Source: G965216695 sp965216695
GTDB taxonomy: Bacteria > Pseudomonadota > Gammaproteobacteria > Pseudomonadales > Azotimanducaceae
Assembly: GCA_965216695.1 (NCBI GenBank)
Contig: OZ244212.1
Coordinates: forward strand, 4,898,001 to 4,962,000
Direction: 5' to 3'
Length of the DNA: 64,000 nt
In this document: piece by piece, positions 26,730-36,510 of the stretch
Layout: each line of letters opens with the position of its first letter
How positions within the stretch are numbered: position 1 is the first letter of the stretch
The notes under the pieces: model-generated
Seen by the model: the letters and a program-made list of their open reading frames with translations, nothing else
What the model was told of the DNA's origin: nothing
Databases searched by the model: none
Position numbers and translations under genes: made by a program

Positions 26730-27041
26730 CGGCGCGGCCTTCAGGCAGGGTTGGTTTCCGACCGTCGCGCTAGAGGAGTTGCGCGCGGTTGTACGGGAAC
26801 GGTAGTTGCAAATCGTGGCTCGCTGATCGGCGGTACGCTCGTATTCGGGCGGCTCGGCGGCCCGGGCGCGCGACTCGTCGACGAACGTTCAACCTCCCTT
26901 TTCTGCTCCTCTTTCTTCCCTGAACCGGGAAAATCTTCAAGGCCGCTTTCCCCGGGCAGGATGCCCCGGGTCACGGACATTTCGGACTATGACAATAGGG
27001 AAACAGAAGCGGGTGCCGCGGACAAAGACGGCTTGCAGCCT
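26730..27041 (+). other. Long nqr leader
   Basis: About 305 bases of transcribed leader between the promoter and nqrA. It holds a GC-rich first half, a pyrimidine-rich stretch at about 26890-26925, and an in-frame ATG at 26961 preceded by GGGCAGG, which would add 27 residues to NqrA. The N-terminus of known NqrA proteins begins at the MVIIKKGLDLP start at 27042, so I treat 26961-27041 as leader. No recognisable riboswitch. Confidence 0.5.
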
Positions 27042-28385
27042 ATGGTGATCATCAAGAAAGGCCTGGACCTGCCCATTGGTGGCACGCCGGATCAAACCAT
27101 CGATCCCGGTCGCGCCCCGCGCACGGCCGCGGTGTTGGGGGTCGACTACCCCGGCTTACGGCCTACCATGGAAGTTCGCGAAGGCGACGTTGTTCGCCGG
27201 GGTCAGGTGCTGTTCACCGACAAGAAGAACCCAGGGGTACGATTCGTTGCGCCCGTCGCGGGCACGGTGCGGCAGATCAATCGTGGTGCGAAACGTGCGT
27301 TGCAGTCGGTCGTTATCGACGCCGGCGAGGATGCAGCAGAATCAGTACCGTCGTTCACGCAGGACAGTGCGCGGTCGATCGAGCGGAATCGCCTGATCGA
27401 GATTCTGAATCAGACGGGTTTGTTTACCGCGATTCGCCGGCGCCCGTTTGCAAAGGTGCCGTCGCTTGACGCCGTGCCGGACGCGCTCTTTGTCACTGCG
27501 ATGGATACGAATCCGCTGGCAGCAGACGCCAATGTCCTGATCGGCGAGCAGTCCGAGGCTTTCGCGTTGGGGGTCGACGTACTGGCCCGCCTCACAGAGG
27601 GTCCCGTGTACGTGTGCCACGCGCCGGACACATCGCTCCCCGCGTTCACGGCCGGCAATGTGCGCGCCGAAACGTTCGGCGGAATTCACCCGGCAGGACT
27701 GCCTGGAACTCACATACATTTTCTGCATCCGGTGAGTGCGACCCGATCCGTCTGGTACATCGGCTACCAGGACGTGATTGCAATCGCGAATACGCTGCTG
27801 GCTGGCGAGCTCGATTCCGAGCGTGTGATCTCGCTTGCGGGACCGGGCGCCCAGAATCCGAGACTGGTGCGCACACGGCTCGGCGCCGACCTCACCGAAC
27901 TCACTGCCGGCGAGCTGCGCGAGGGAAATCAGCGGGTGATCTCGGGGCCGATCCTCTCTGGGCACACCGCAGAGGGACCGCTCGGTTACCTTGGGCGGTA
28001 CCACGACCAGGTGTCGCTGCTCCCAGAGGACCGCGAACGACGCCTCTTCGGTTACCTGACACCTGGATTCGAACGGCACTCGGTGTTCCCGATTTATCTT
28101 GCGCGGTGGTTGAACCGATCGCCGGTTCAATTCACGACGAGTACGAACGGCAGCACACGCGGTATGGTTCCGATCGGCACGTACGAGTCTGTGATGCCGT
28201 TGGACATCCTGCCGACGCAGCTGCTGCGCGCCTTGCTGGTGGGTGATCTCGATGCCGCCATTCAACTGGGTGCGCTGGAGCTGAGCGAAGACGATGTGGC
28301 GCTTTGTACGTATGCCTGTCCCGGCAAGTACGAGTATGGACCGGTCCTGCGGGCGGTGCTCGATGAAATCGAGAAAGAAGGGTGA
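27042..28385 (+). CDS. nqrA: Na+-translocating NADH:quinone reductase subunit A
   Basis: 447 residues from the ATG at 27042, matching the usual NqrA length and start (MVIIKKGLDLPIGGTP, against M-x-x-I-K-K-G-L-D-L-P-I in Vibrio). It has the biotinyl/lipoyl-like carrier motif EVREGDVVRRGQVLFTDKKNPGV and VAPVAGTVRQINRGAKR, and the end CTYACPGKYEYGPVLR. NqrA is the peripheral cytoplasmic subunit that contributes to the quinone site. It is first in a gap-free six-gene operon; nqrB starts 15 bases downstream. Confidence 0.97.
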   Translation: MVIIKKGLDLPIGGTPDQTIDPGRAPRTAAVLGVDYPGLRPTMEVREGDVVRRGQVLFTDKKNPGVRFVAPVAGTVRQINRGAKRALQSVVIDAGEDAAESVPSFTQDSARSIERNRLIEILNQTGLFTAIRRRPFAKVPSLDAVPDALFVTAMDTNPLAADANVLIGEQSEAFALGVDVLARLTEGPVYVCHAPDTSLPAFTAGNVRAETFGGIHPAGLPGTHIHFLHPVSATRSVWYIGYQDVIAIANTLLAGELDSERVISLAGPGAQNPRLVRTRLGADLTELTAGELREGNQRVISGPILSGHTAEGPLGYLGRYHDQVSLLPEDRERRLFGYLTPGFERHSVFPIYLARWLNRSPVQFTTSTNGSTRGMVPIGTYESVMPLDILPTQLLRALLVGDLDAAIQLGALELSEDDVALCTYACPGKYEYGPVLRAVLDEIEKEG

Positions 28386-28400
28386 GCGGGTAGGAGAACG

Positions 28401-29588
28401 ATGATGAATCTACGTGCATTCATGGATCGCATCGCGCCGCACTTCGAATCCGGTGGTCGATTCGCGTGGGCGTATCCTGCTTTCGAGGCGGTGGACACGG
28501 CACTGTACACACCTGGCCGCGTCACGCACGGACCGTCGCACGTCCGTGACGGTCTCGATCTCAAGCGAATCATGATGACTGTGTGGCTCTGCGCCTTCAT
28601 TCCGGTGTTTGTCGGCAGTTTTTTCGTTGGCCTGCACGCCAATCAGGCCATGCAGGAACTGGGTGTCCAGCAGATGGACAACTGGCGCGGAATTTTCGTG
28701 GGTATGCTCACGAGCTACGACCCGTCCAGTCTCTGGGATTGTGTGATTCATGGTCTGAGTTACTTCATTCCGCTGTATATCGTGGTGTTCGGTGCCGGAA
28801 TTGCGTTCGAAATCTGGTTTGCATCGAAGCGTGGCCATGAGGTGAACGAGGGCTTTTTCGTAACCTCTATTCTCTTTACGTTGACGCTGCCCCCGACCAC
28901 GCCGTTGTGGATGGCTGCGGTGGGCATCATCTTCGGGGTGGTGATCGGCAAAGAAGTTTTCGGGGGAACGGGCAAGAACTTTCTGAACCCCGCGCTCACC
29001 GGTCGAGCGTTCCTGTACTTCGCCTACCCGGCGCAGATGTCCGGGGACGCGGTCTGGGTGGCGGTAGACGGGTACACCCGGGCAACACCGCTTGGCAATG
29101 CGGCAATTGGCGCGGACTACGGCGTAGACTGGACCGCGGCGTTCGTCGGCAACATGGCGGGATCGTTTGGCGAAACGTCGACCCTTGCGATTGCCCTTGC
29201 TGCGCTGATTCTGATTGCGACTCGCATCGCTTCGTGGCGTGTGATGGCGGGAGTGATGGCCGGTATGATTGTGTCGGTGTTGTTGTTCAACGCCATCGAC
29301 TCCGACAATCCCATGTTTTCTATGCCGTTCTGGTGGCACCTGGTACTCGGCGGTTTTGCGTTCGGTACTGTATTCATGGCGACCGATCCGGTATCTGCGG
29401 CCATGACCAATACCGGCCGATGGCTTTACGGCATTCTGATCGGCGTGATGTGCGTGCTGATTCGCGTCGTAAATCCCGCCTTTCCGGAGGGTATGATGCT
29501 CGCGATCCTGTTCGGGAATCTGTTCGCACCGCTATTCGACTACATCGTTGTGCAGCGCAACGTCAAACGGAGGCTGGCACGTGGCTGA
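28401..29588 (+). CDS. nqrB: Na+-translocating NADH:quinone reductase subunit B
   Basis: 395 residues with about ten hydrophobic segments. AGGAG at 28392-28396 fits the ATG at 28401 (a second ATG follows directly). GKEVFGGTGKNFLNPALTGRAFLYFAYP and the covalent FMN site in DGYTRATPL (threonine ester-linked in the family) are visible, as are WWHLVLGGFAFGTVFMATDPVSA and the end NLFAPLFDYIVVQRNVKRR. NqrB carries the sodium path, one covalent FMN and a riboflavin site. Its last 8 bases overlap nqrC. Confidence 0.97.
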   Translation: MMNLRAFMDRIAPHFESGGRFAWAYPAFEAVDTALYTPGRVTHGPSHVRDGLDLKRIMMTVWLCAFIPVFVGSFFVGLHANQAMQELGVQQMDNWRGIFVGMLTSYDPSSLWDCVIHGLSYFIPLYIVVFGAGIAFEIWFASKRGHEVNEGFFVTSILFTLTLPPTTPLWMAAVGIIFGVVIGKEVFGGTGKNFLNPALTGRAFLYFAYPAQMSGDAVWVAVDGYTRATPLGNAAIGADYGVDWTAAFVGNMAGSFGETSTLAIALAALILIATRIASWRVMAGVMAGMIVSVLLFNAIDSDNPMFSMPFWWHLVLGGFAFGTVFMATDPVSAAMTNTGRWLYGILIGVMCVLIRVVNPAFPEGMMLAILFGNLFAPLFDYIVVQRNVKRRLARG

Positions 29589-30387
29589 AGAGAGCGGTAA
29601 AGAACGCCGCAAAGACGGACTCGTGAATATATTGGTGGTTGCGGTTTGCGTCTGCCTCGTTTGCTCGGTGATCGTGTCTACCGCGGCGGTGGCGCTGAAA
29701 CCGCGTCAACTCGCCAATCAGGCGTTGGACCGTAAACAGAATATTCTGCGTGCCGCGGGGCTCTTGCCTGCAGATTCGAACCTGTCCGAAGACGGGCGCT
29801 CGGTCGACGAACTGTTTGCGCAGTTTACGGTCCGGGCGGTGGATCTGGAGACCGGACGCTACATCGACGGCGTCGACCCCGCGACCTACGATCCGGTCAA
29901 AGCGGCGAAAGATCCGGAGTTATCGACAGATCTCGAGGACGACCCGGCGACGCTCGGGCGGCGCGAAAACGTCTCGTTCGTGTACCTGCTCGAGGACGAG
30001 GAGGGCCTGGACAAAATTGTTCTGCCGGTGCGCGGTTACGGCCTCTGGGGCACCCTCTTCGGGTACCTCGCGCTGGACGGCGATGCGCAAACCATTGCCG
30101 GACTCGGTTACTACTCACACAAAGAAACGCCTGGTCTGGGCGGTGAGGTAGACAATCCGAGCTGGAAGGCGCAGTGGCCCGGCGTGCAACTCACGAACGA
30201 CGCAGGTGATCCTGCGGTACGCCTCGTAAAGACCCGCTCCGCATCAGGCAGCGATGCCGCGGCGCGCGAAGTGGATGCGTTGTCGGGCGCCACGATGACC
30301 AGTCGCGGGGTGCAGAATATGGTCAATTTCTGGACTGGCGAGGCCGGATTCGGCCCCTACCTGGAACGCTTGCGTACGTCGACCTGA
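29581..30387 (+). CDS. nqrC: Na+-translocating NADH:quinone reductase subunit C
   Basis: 268 residues from a GTG at 29581 that lies inside the nqrB 3' end. One N-terminal membrane helix (LVNILVVAVCVCLVCSVIVSTAAV) is followed by a periplasmic domain with GYGLWGTLFGYLALD, YYSHKETPGLGGEVDNPSWKAQW and the covalent FMN motif VDALSGATMTSRGV (second Thr carries FMN). Attachment needs an ApbE flavin transferase, which is not encoded in the window. Length is typical. Confidence 0.97.
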   Translation: MAEESGKERRKDGLVNILVVAVCVCLVCSVIVSTAAVALKPRQLANQALDRKQNILRAAGLLPADSNLSEDGRSVDELFAQFTVRAVDLETGRYIDGVDPATYDPVKAAKDPELSTDLEDDPATLGRRENVSFVYLLEDEEGLDKIVLPVRGYGLWGTLFGYLALDGDAQTIAGLGYYSHKETPGLGGEVDNPSWKAQWPGVQLTNDAGDPAVRLVKTRSASGSDAAAREVDALSGATMTSRGVQNMVNFWTGEAGFGPYLERLRTST

Positions 30388-30400
30388 CGCGGAGATTACG

Positions 30401-31063
30401 ATGTCGAAATCCAAAGAAGTTCTCGTCGACCCGATATTCAACAACAATCCGATCGCGCTGCAGGTGTTGGGCATCTGCTCCGCGCTCGCGGTTACGGTCA
30501 GCATGTCGACGACCCTGGTGATGTGTGCGGCCGTGATATTCGTTACAACGATGTCCAACTTCGCGGTGTCGCTCATCCGCAATTTCATTCCGACCAACAT
30601 CCGCATCATCGTGCAGATGACCATTATCGCGTCGTTGGTCATTGTGGTAGACCAGGTCCTGCAGGCGGTGGCATACGACATATCCAAGAGCTTGTCTGTG
30701 TTCGTCGGGCTGATCATTACAAACTGCATCGTGATGGGGCGGGCCGAGGCTTTTGCAATGCAGAATCCGCCGCTGTTGTCCGCTCTGGACGGATTCGGCA
30801 ACGCGGTAGGATACAGTGTCATTCTGATTGCGGTTGCGCTCGTACGTGAACCGCTCGGTGCCGGAACGCTGCTCGGGTTCGAGATATTGCCGCGCGTGAC
30901 GGACGGTGGTTGGTACTACGCAAACGGCATGATGCTGCTCTCGCCGATGGCGTTCTTTTTGATCGGACTTTTCATCTGGGCGCTCAGAAGCTGGAAGCGC
31001 GAACAGGTGGAAGAGCCGGAGTACGAGATTGCCGACAACGTTCAGTACCGCGAGGCCATGTAG
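30401..31063 (+). CDS. nqrD: Na+-translocating NADH:quinone reductase subunit D
   Basis: 220 residues, six hydrophobic segments. It has the NqrD/RnfE family patterns NNNPIALQVLGICSALAVT near the start, FVGLIITNCIVMGRAEAFA in the middle and SPMAFFLIGLFIWALRSW near the end. NqrD and NqrE share an intramembrane [2Fe-2S] cluster held by cysteines in inverted half-helices; here the ITNCIVMGR cysteine is present. nqrE starts on the next base after the stop. Confidence 0.97.
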   Translation: MSKSKEVLVDPIFNNNPIALQVLGICSALAVTVSMSTTLVMCAAVIFVTTMSNFAVSLIRNFIPTNIRIIVQMTIIASLVIVVDQVLQAVAYDISKSLSVFVGLIITNCIVMGRAEAFAMQNPPLLSALDGFGNAVGYSVILIAVALVREPLGAGTLLGFEILPRVTDGGWYYANGMMLLSPMAFFLIGLFIWALRSWKREQVEEPEYEIADNVQYREAM

Positions 31064-31672
31064 ATGGAACACTTTCTGGGTCTGTTCGTTCGCGCGGTAT
31101 TCATCGAGAACATGGCATTGACCTACTTTCTCGGCATGTGCACGTTCATTGCGATCTCCAAAAAAATCTCGACCGCGGTAGGGCTCGGTATAGCCGTGGT
31201 TGTGGTGCTGGGAATCACGGTGCCGGTAAACAACCTGATCTATAACCATCTGTTGCGCGAAGGCGCTCTGTCCTGGGCGGGATTGCCCGACGTCGATCTG
31301 AGTTTCCTCGGGTATCTGTCCTATATCGGCGTGATTGCGGCCATGGTGCAGATCCTGGAGATGTTTCTGGATCGCTTCGTACCTTTGCTCTACAACGCGC
31401 TGGGCGTATTCCTGCCGCTGATCACGGTCAATTGCGCCATTCTGGGTGCGTCGCTGTTCATGGTTGAGCGCGACTACACCTTCGCGGAAAGCACGGTGTT
31501 CGGACTGGGCGCAGGCGTCGGCTGGGCGCTCGCGATTACCGCGCTCGCTGGCGTACGGGAGAAGCTCAAGTATTCCGACGTTCCCGAGGGTCTGCGCGGC
31601 TTGGGCATTACGTTCATTTCTGTAGGCCTGATCAGCCTGTGTTTCATGTCGTTCGGCGGCATCGACATCTAG
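31064..31672 (+). CDS. nqrE: Na+-translocating NADH:quinone reductase subunit E
   Basis: 202 residues, six hydrophobic segments. It starts on the base following the nqrD stop. MCTFIAISKKISTAVGLGIAVV, FLPLITVNCAILGASLFMVERDYTF and a C-terminal GLGITFISVGLISLCFMSF are typical of NqrE/RnfA. The VNCAILG cysteine is the partner of the NqrD cysteine for the intramembrane cluster. Confidence 0.97.
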   Translation: MEHFLGLFVRAVFIENMALTYFLGMCTFIAISKKISTAVGLGIAVVVVLGITVPVNNLIYNHLLREGALSWAGLPDVDLSFLGYLSYIGVIAAMVQILEMFLDRFVPLLYNALGVFLPLITVNCAILGASLFMVERDYTFAESTVFGLGAGVGWALAITALAGVREKLKYSDVPEGLRGLGITFISVGLISLCFMSFGGIDI

Positions 31673-31684
31673 AGGGCAAGTCGC

Positions 31685-32911
31685 GTGGATACCACCATTA
31701 TTCTGGGCGTCGTGATGTTTACCGTCACGGTGCTGTTTCTCGTGATGGTTATTCTGATGGCGCGATCGGTGCTCGTCAGCTCGGGCAACGTGACCATCGA
31801 AATCAACGACGACCCGGACAAGGCCGTGAGTGCACCTGCTGGCGACAAGCTGCTTTCCACGCTGGCATCGAAGGGTATCTTCCTCGCGAGCGCGTGTGGC
31901 GGCGGCGGGACCTGTGCGCAATGCCGATGTCGAGTGCTCGAAGGGGGCGGCAGCATTCTGTCCACCGAAGAAGGGCACTTCTCGCGGCGTGAAATCCGTG
32001 AAGACTGGCGGCTTTCCTGCCAGGTTACGGTAAAACAGGATCTGAAGATCGAGGTGCCCGAGGACGCGATCGGCGTTAAACGCTGGGAATGCGATGTGAT
32101 CTCCAATCCTAACGTGGCCACGTTCATTAAGGAACTCAATCTGAAGTTGCCTGAGGGCGAGGAAGTGGACTTCCGGGCCGGTGGGTACGTACAGCTCGAA
32201 ATCCCGCCCTATGAAATGGAGTACCGGTCCATCGACGTAGAAGACGAATACCACTCGGACTGGGATCGCTTTGATGTCTGGAAATACACCAGCAAGGTCA
32301 CTGAACCCACCATCCGGGCGTATTCCATGGCGAACTACCCGGAAGAGAAGGGGATTCTGAAGTTCAATATCCGCGTTGCGTCGCCCCCGCCCGGGATGGA
32401 CGTGCCGGCCGGCAAAATGTCGTCGTACGTTTTCAATCTCAAACCGGGGGACAAGCTCACGGTGTTCGGCCCCTACGGCGACTTCTTCGTGAAAGACACG
32501 GACGCCGAGAAGATCTGGATTGGCGGTGGCGCGGGGATGGCGCCGCTACGGTCGCAGATATTCGACGAACTGAAGCGGAAGGGCAGCACCTTTCCGATGA
32601 GCTACTGGTACGGGGCGCGCAGTCTCCGGGAGATGTTCTACACGGAAGAGTTCGACGACCTGGCGGAAAAATACGATAACTTTCAGTGGCATGTGGCGCT
32701 TTCCGATCCTCTTCCTGAGGATGACTGGAAGGGCCATACCGGGTTCATCCACCAGGTCGTGTACGACAACTACCTGAAGGACCATCCCAACCCCGAGGAT
32801 TGCGAATACTACCTGTGCGGTCCGCCGCCGATGGTGGCTGCGGTGTTGCAGATGCTCGAGGATCTTGGCGTGGAACCCGAGAACATATTGCTCGACGACT
32901 TCGGCGGCTGA
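31685..32911 (+). CDS. nqrF: Na+-translocating NADH:quinone reductase subunit F
   Basis: 408 residues from a GTG at 31685. An N-terminal membrane helix is followed by a plant-type [2Fe-2S] domain with C71, C77, C80 and C112 (ACGGGGTCAQC, then WRLSC). The FAD motif is IRAYSMANYP and the NAD motif is IWIGGGAGMAPLRSQI; the end is CEYYLCGPPPMVAAVLQML and DDFGG. NqrF oxidises NADH on the cytoplasmic face and feeds the complex. The usual followers, apbE and nqrM, are absent; the next gene is a fatty-acid oxidation gene after 48 bases. Confidence 0.97.
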   Translation: MDTTIILGVVMFTVTVLFLVMVILMARSVLVSSGNVTIEINDDPDKAVSAPAGDKLLSTLASKGIFLASACGGGGTCAQCRCRVLEGGGSILSTEEGHFSRREIREDWRLSCQVTVKQDLKIEVPEDAIGVKRWECDVISNPNVATFIKELNLKLPEGEEVDFRAGGYVQLEIPPYEMEYRSIDVEDEYHSDWDRFDVWKYTSKVTEPTIRAYSMANYPEEKGILKFNIRVASPPPGMDVPAGKMSSYVFNLKPGDKLTVFGPYGDFFVKDTDAEKIWIGGGAGMAPLRSQIFDELKRKGSTFPMSYWYGARSLREMFYTEEFDDLAEKYDNFQWHVALSDPLPEDDWKGHTGFIHQVVYDNYLKDHPNPEDCEYYLCGPPPMVAAVLQMLEDLGVEPENILLDDFGG

Positions 32912-32959
32912 TTCCAATCGCGGGTAACAGAATAACGTTGAACGGATGGCAGTGAGAAT

Positions 32960-35074
32960 ATGGCGGTAAAAGGCACGGTTCACTACGAGAAGGCTGACGA
33001 TCTCGCGATTCTGACGGTGGACAATCCGCCGGTGAATCCGCTGTCGAGCGGTGTTCGCCAGGGGCTCCACGACGGCATGCAGGCCGCGCTCGCGGACGAC
33101 GACGTTCGGGCGATACTGCTCACTGGTGCGGGACGTGCGTTCATTGCCGGCGCGGACATTTCGGAGTTTGGGGGGCTGGCCCAGGGTCCGAGTCTGCACG
33201 AATGCCTCGAACTGATGGAAGGCAGCAGCAAACCGATTGTCGCCGCAATCAACGGCACCGCGTTTGGCGGCGGACTGGAAGTAGCACTCTGTTGTGACTA
33301 CCGGGTTGCCGCGGCGGGTGCGAACGTCGGTCTGCCGGAGGTGAAACTCGGGCTTCTGCCTGGGGCTGGAGGGACGCAACGCCTGCCGCGACTGATCGGC
33401 GCAGAAAAAGCCTTGCAGTTCATATTGTCTGGCGATCCCATCCCGGCGCCTCAGGCTCGCCAACTCGGCATCGTAGATGCGGTGGCCGACGGGGATGTGG
33501 TCGCCGCTGCCCGGACGTTTGCGCGTAAGGTGCTCGACGAGGGCGGCGCCACCCGCAAGATTCGTGATCTGGACGCGCGAGTAAAGGCCGACCGCGGCAA
33601 CGATGCAATATTTGCCGATGCGCGCAAGCAGGCCGCGCGCAGAATGCGCGGGCGCTTTGCCCCTGAGATGATCATCCAATGCGTCGAAGCGGCGGTCTCC
33701 AATGACGATTTCGACGCGGGACTGGCGGTGGAGCAGGCGTGTTTCCGGCGGTGCCTGGAACACCCGCAGCGGGAAGCGTTGATCCACCTGTTCTTTGCCG
33801 AGCGGGAGGTTGCAAAGATTCCCGACGTGCCGAAGGACACCGCTACCCGCAGCATTGAATCAGCGGGTGTAGTGGGTTGCGGAACCATGGGTGGCGGCAT
33901 CGCAATGAGTTTTGCCAATGTCGGCATTCCTGTCACGATTCTGGAGATGAATCAGGAAGCGCTCGATCGTGGTTTGGGTGTGATCCAGCGTAACTACAAA
34001 ATCCAGGTCGAGCGCGGACGCATGTCCGAGCGCGAGTTGGACGAACGGGTGGCGCTGATTCGAGGCACGCTGTCCTACGGTGATCTGTCGAGCGCCGACG
34101 TTGTGATCGAGGCCGTCTACGAGAACATCGATGTGAAGATCGGGGTGTTCGAGGAGCTTGATCGCGTTGCGAAGCCGGGGGCGGTGATCGCGAGCAATAC
34201 GTCGGGTCTGGACGTCGATCGTATGGCCTCGGCCACGAAACGCCCGCAGGATGTCATTGGTCTTCACTTTTTCAGTCCCGCTAATGTGATGCGGCTGCTG
34301 GAGGTGGTGCGCGGCGAGAAGACAGCGAAGGATGTGATCGCAACCGCGATGCAACTCGGTCGGCGGTTGCGCAAAGTTGCGGTGCTGTCCGGTAACGCCC
34401 CCGGGTTCATCGGCAATCGAATGCTCGCCGGATACACACGGCAGGCCGGTGAGATCGTGCTGCAAGGAGCAACCCCGTATCAGGTGGATGCGGTGATGCA
34501 GAAGTTCGGTATGCCGATGGGGCCGTTTCAAATGGCGGACCTCGTTGGCCTGGATCTGGGGTGGCGTGCGCGCAAACTTGCGGACATGAAACCCGAGGAC
34601 GTGCCGATTACCGCACGCGTCGCGGATGCGCTGTGCGAGATGGACCGTTTCGGTCAGAAGACCAATCGCGGCTACTACATCTACCCGGAGGGGAGCCGCG
34701 CGGGTCAGCCGGACCCCGAGGTGGTAGAGCTCGTTGAACGTATTTCAGGGGAACTGGGAATCGAGCGCGGCCCGATCGATGACGACGAGGTGCTCAAGCG
34801 TTGTGTTTACCCGCTGGTAAACGAAGGCGCGCGGATTCTGGAGGATCGCATCGCAATCCGGTCGTGCGACATCGATATCGTTTACATCAATGGCTACGGC
34901 TTTCCGGAGGTCACCGGCGGACCGATGTTCTGGGCGGACAAACAGGGACTCGCAAACGTACTCGACGACATTCGCCGGTTTCAGGCAACGTATGGCGATG
35001 CGTGGACCCCGGCGCCACTGCTCGAGCAGCTTGCGGAGACCGGAGGTACGTTTTCCGCGTGGCGCGCAGACTAA
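32960..35074 (+). CDS. Bifunctional enoyl-CoA hydratase / 3-hydroxyacyl-CoA dehydrogenase (FadJ/FadB-like)
   Basis: 704 residues. The crotonase half (1-about 190) has the oxyanion-hole AGRAFIAGADISEF and INGTAFGGGLEVALCCDYRVA segments with the catalytic GLPEVKLGLLPGAGGTQRLPRL. The dehydrogenase half (from about 300) has the NAD site AGVVGCGTMGGGIAMSFANVG and the catalytic-histidine motif VIGLHFFSPANVMRLLEVV, then two C-terminal helical domains (VLSGNAPGFIGNRML, FGQKTNRGYYIYPEG). It carries out two consecutive steps of beta-oxidation. It shares its architecture with peroxisomal-type multifunctional enzymes. It stands at the head of the CoA island and is convergent with the cystathionine beta-synthase gene 9 bases away. 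Confidence 0.93.
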   Translation: MAVKGTVHYEKADDLAILTVDNPPVNPLSSGVRQGLHDGMQAALADDDVRAILLTGAGRAFIAGADISEFGGLAQGPSLHECLELMEGSSKPIVAAINGTAFGGGLEVALCCDYRVAAAGANVGLPEVKLGLLPGAGGTQRLPRLIGAEKALQFILSGDPIPAPQARQLGIVDAVADGDVVAAARTFARKVLDEGGATRKIRDLDARVKADRGNDAIFADARKQAARRMRGRFAPEMIIQCVEAAVSNDDFDAGLAVEQACFRRCLEHPQREALIHLFFAEREVAKIPDVPKDTATRSIESAGVVGCGTMGGGIAMSFANVGIPVTILEMNQEALDRGLGVIQRNYKIQVERGRMSERELDERVALIRGTLSYGDLSSADVVIEAVYENIDVKIGVFEELDRVAKPGAVIASNTSGLDVDRMASATKRPQDVIGLHFFSPANVMRLLEVVRGEKTAKDVIATAMQLGRRLRKVAVLSGNAPGFIGNRMLAGYTRQAGEIVLQGATPYQVDAVMQKFGMPMGPFQMADLVGLDLGWRARKLADMKPEDVPITARVADALCEMDRFGQKTNRGYYIYPEGSRAGQPDPEVVELVERISGELGIERGPIDDDEVLKRCVYPLVNEGARILEDRIAIRSCDIDIVYINGYGFPEVTGGPMFWADKQGLANVLDDIRRFQATYGDAWTPAPLLEQLAETGGTFSAWRAD

Positions 35075-35083
35075 GCCGCGGAT

Positions 35084-36472
<1,389 letters not shown>

Positions 36473-36510
36473 CGATCTTACATTCCGTGCGCTTGCGTAT
36501 GCCGATTCCG

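Noticed and set aside
26961..27041. NqrA start at ATG 26961
   Set aside because: Known NqrA proteins begin at the M-x-x-I-K-K-G-L-D-L-P segment, which starts at 27042; kept only as an alternative.
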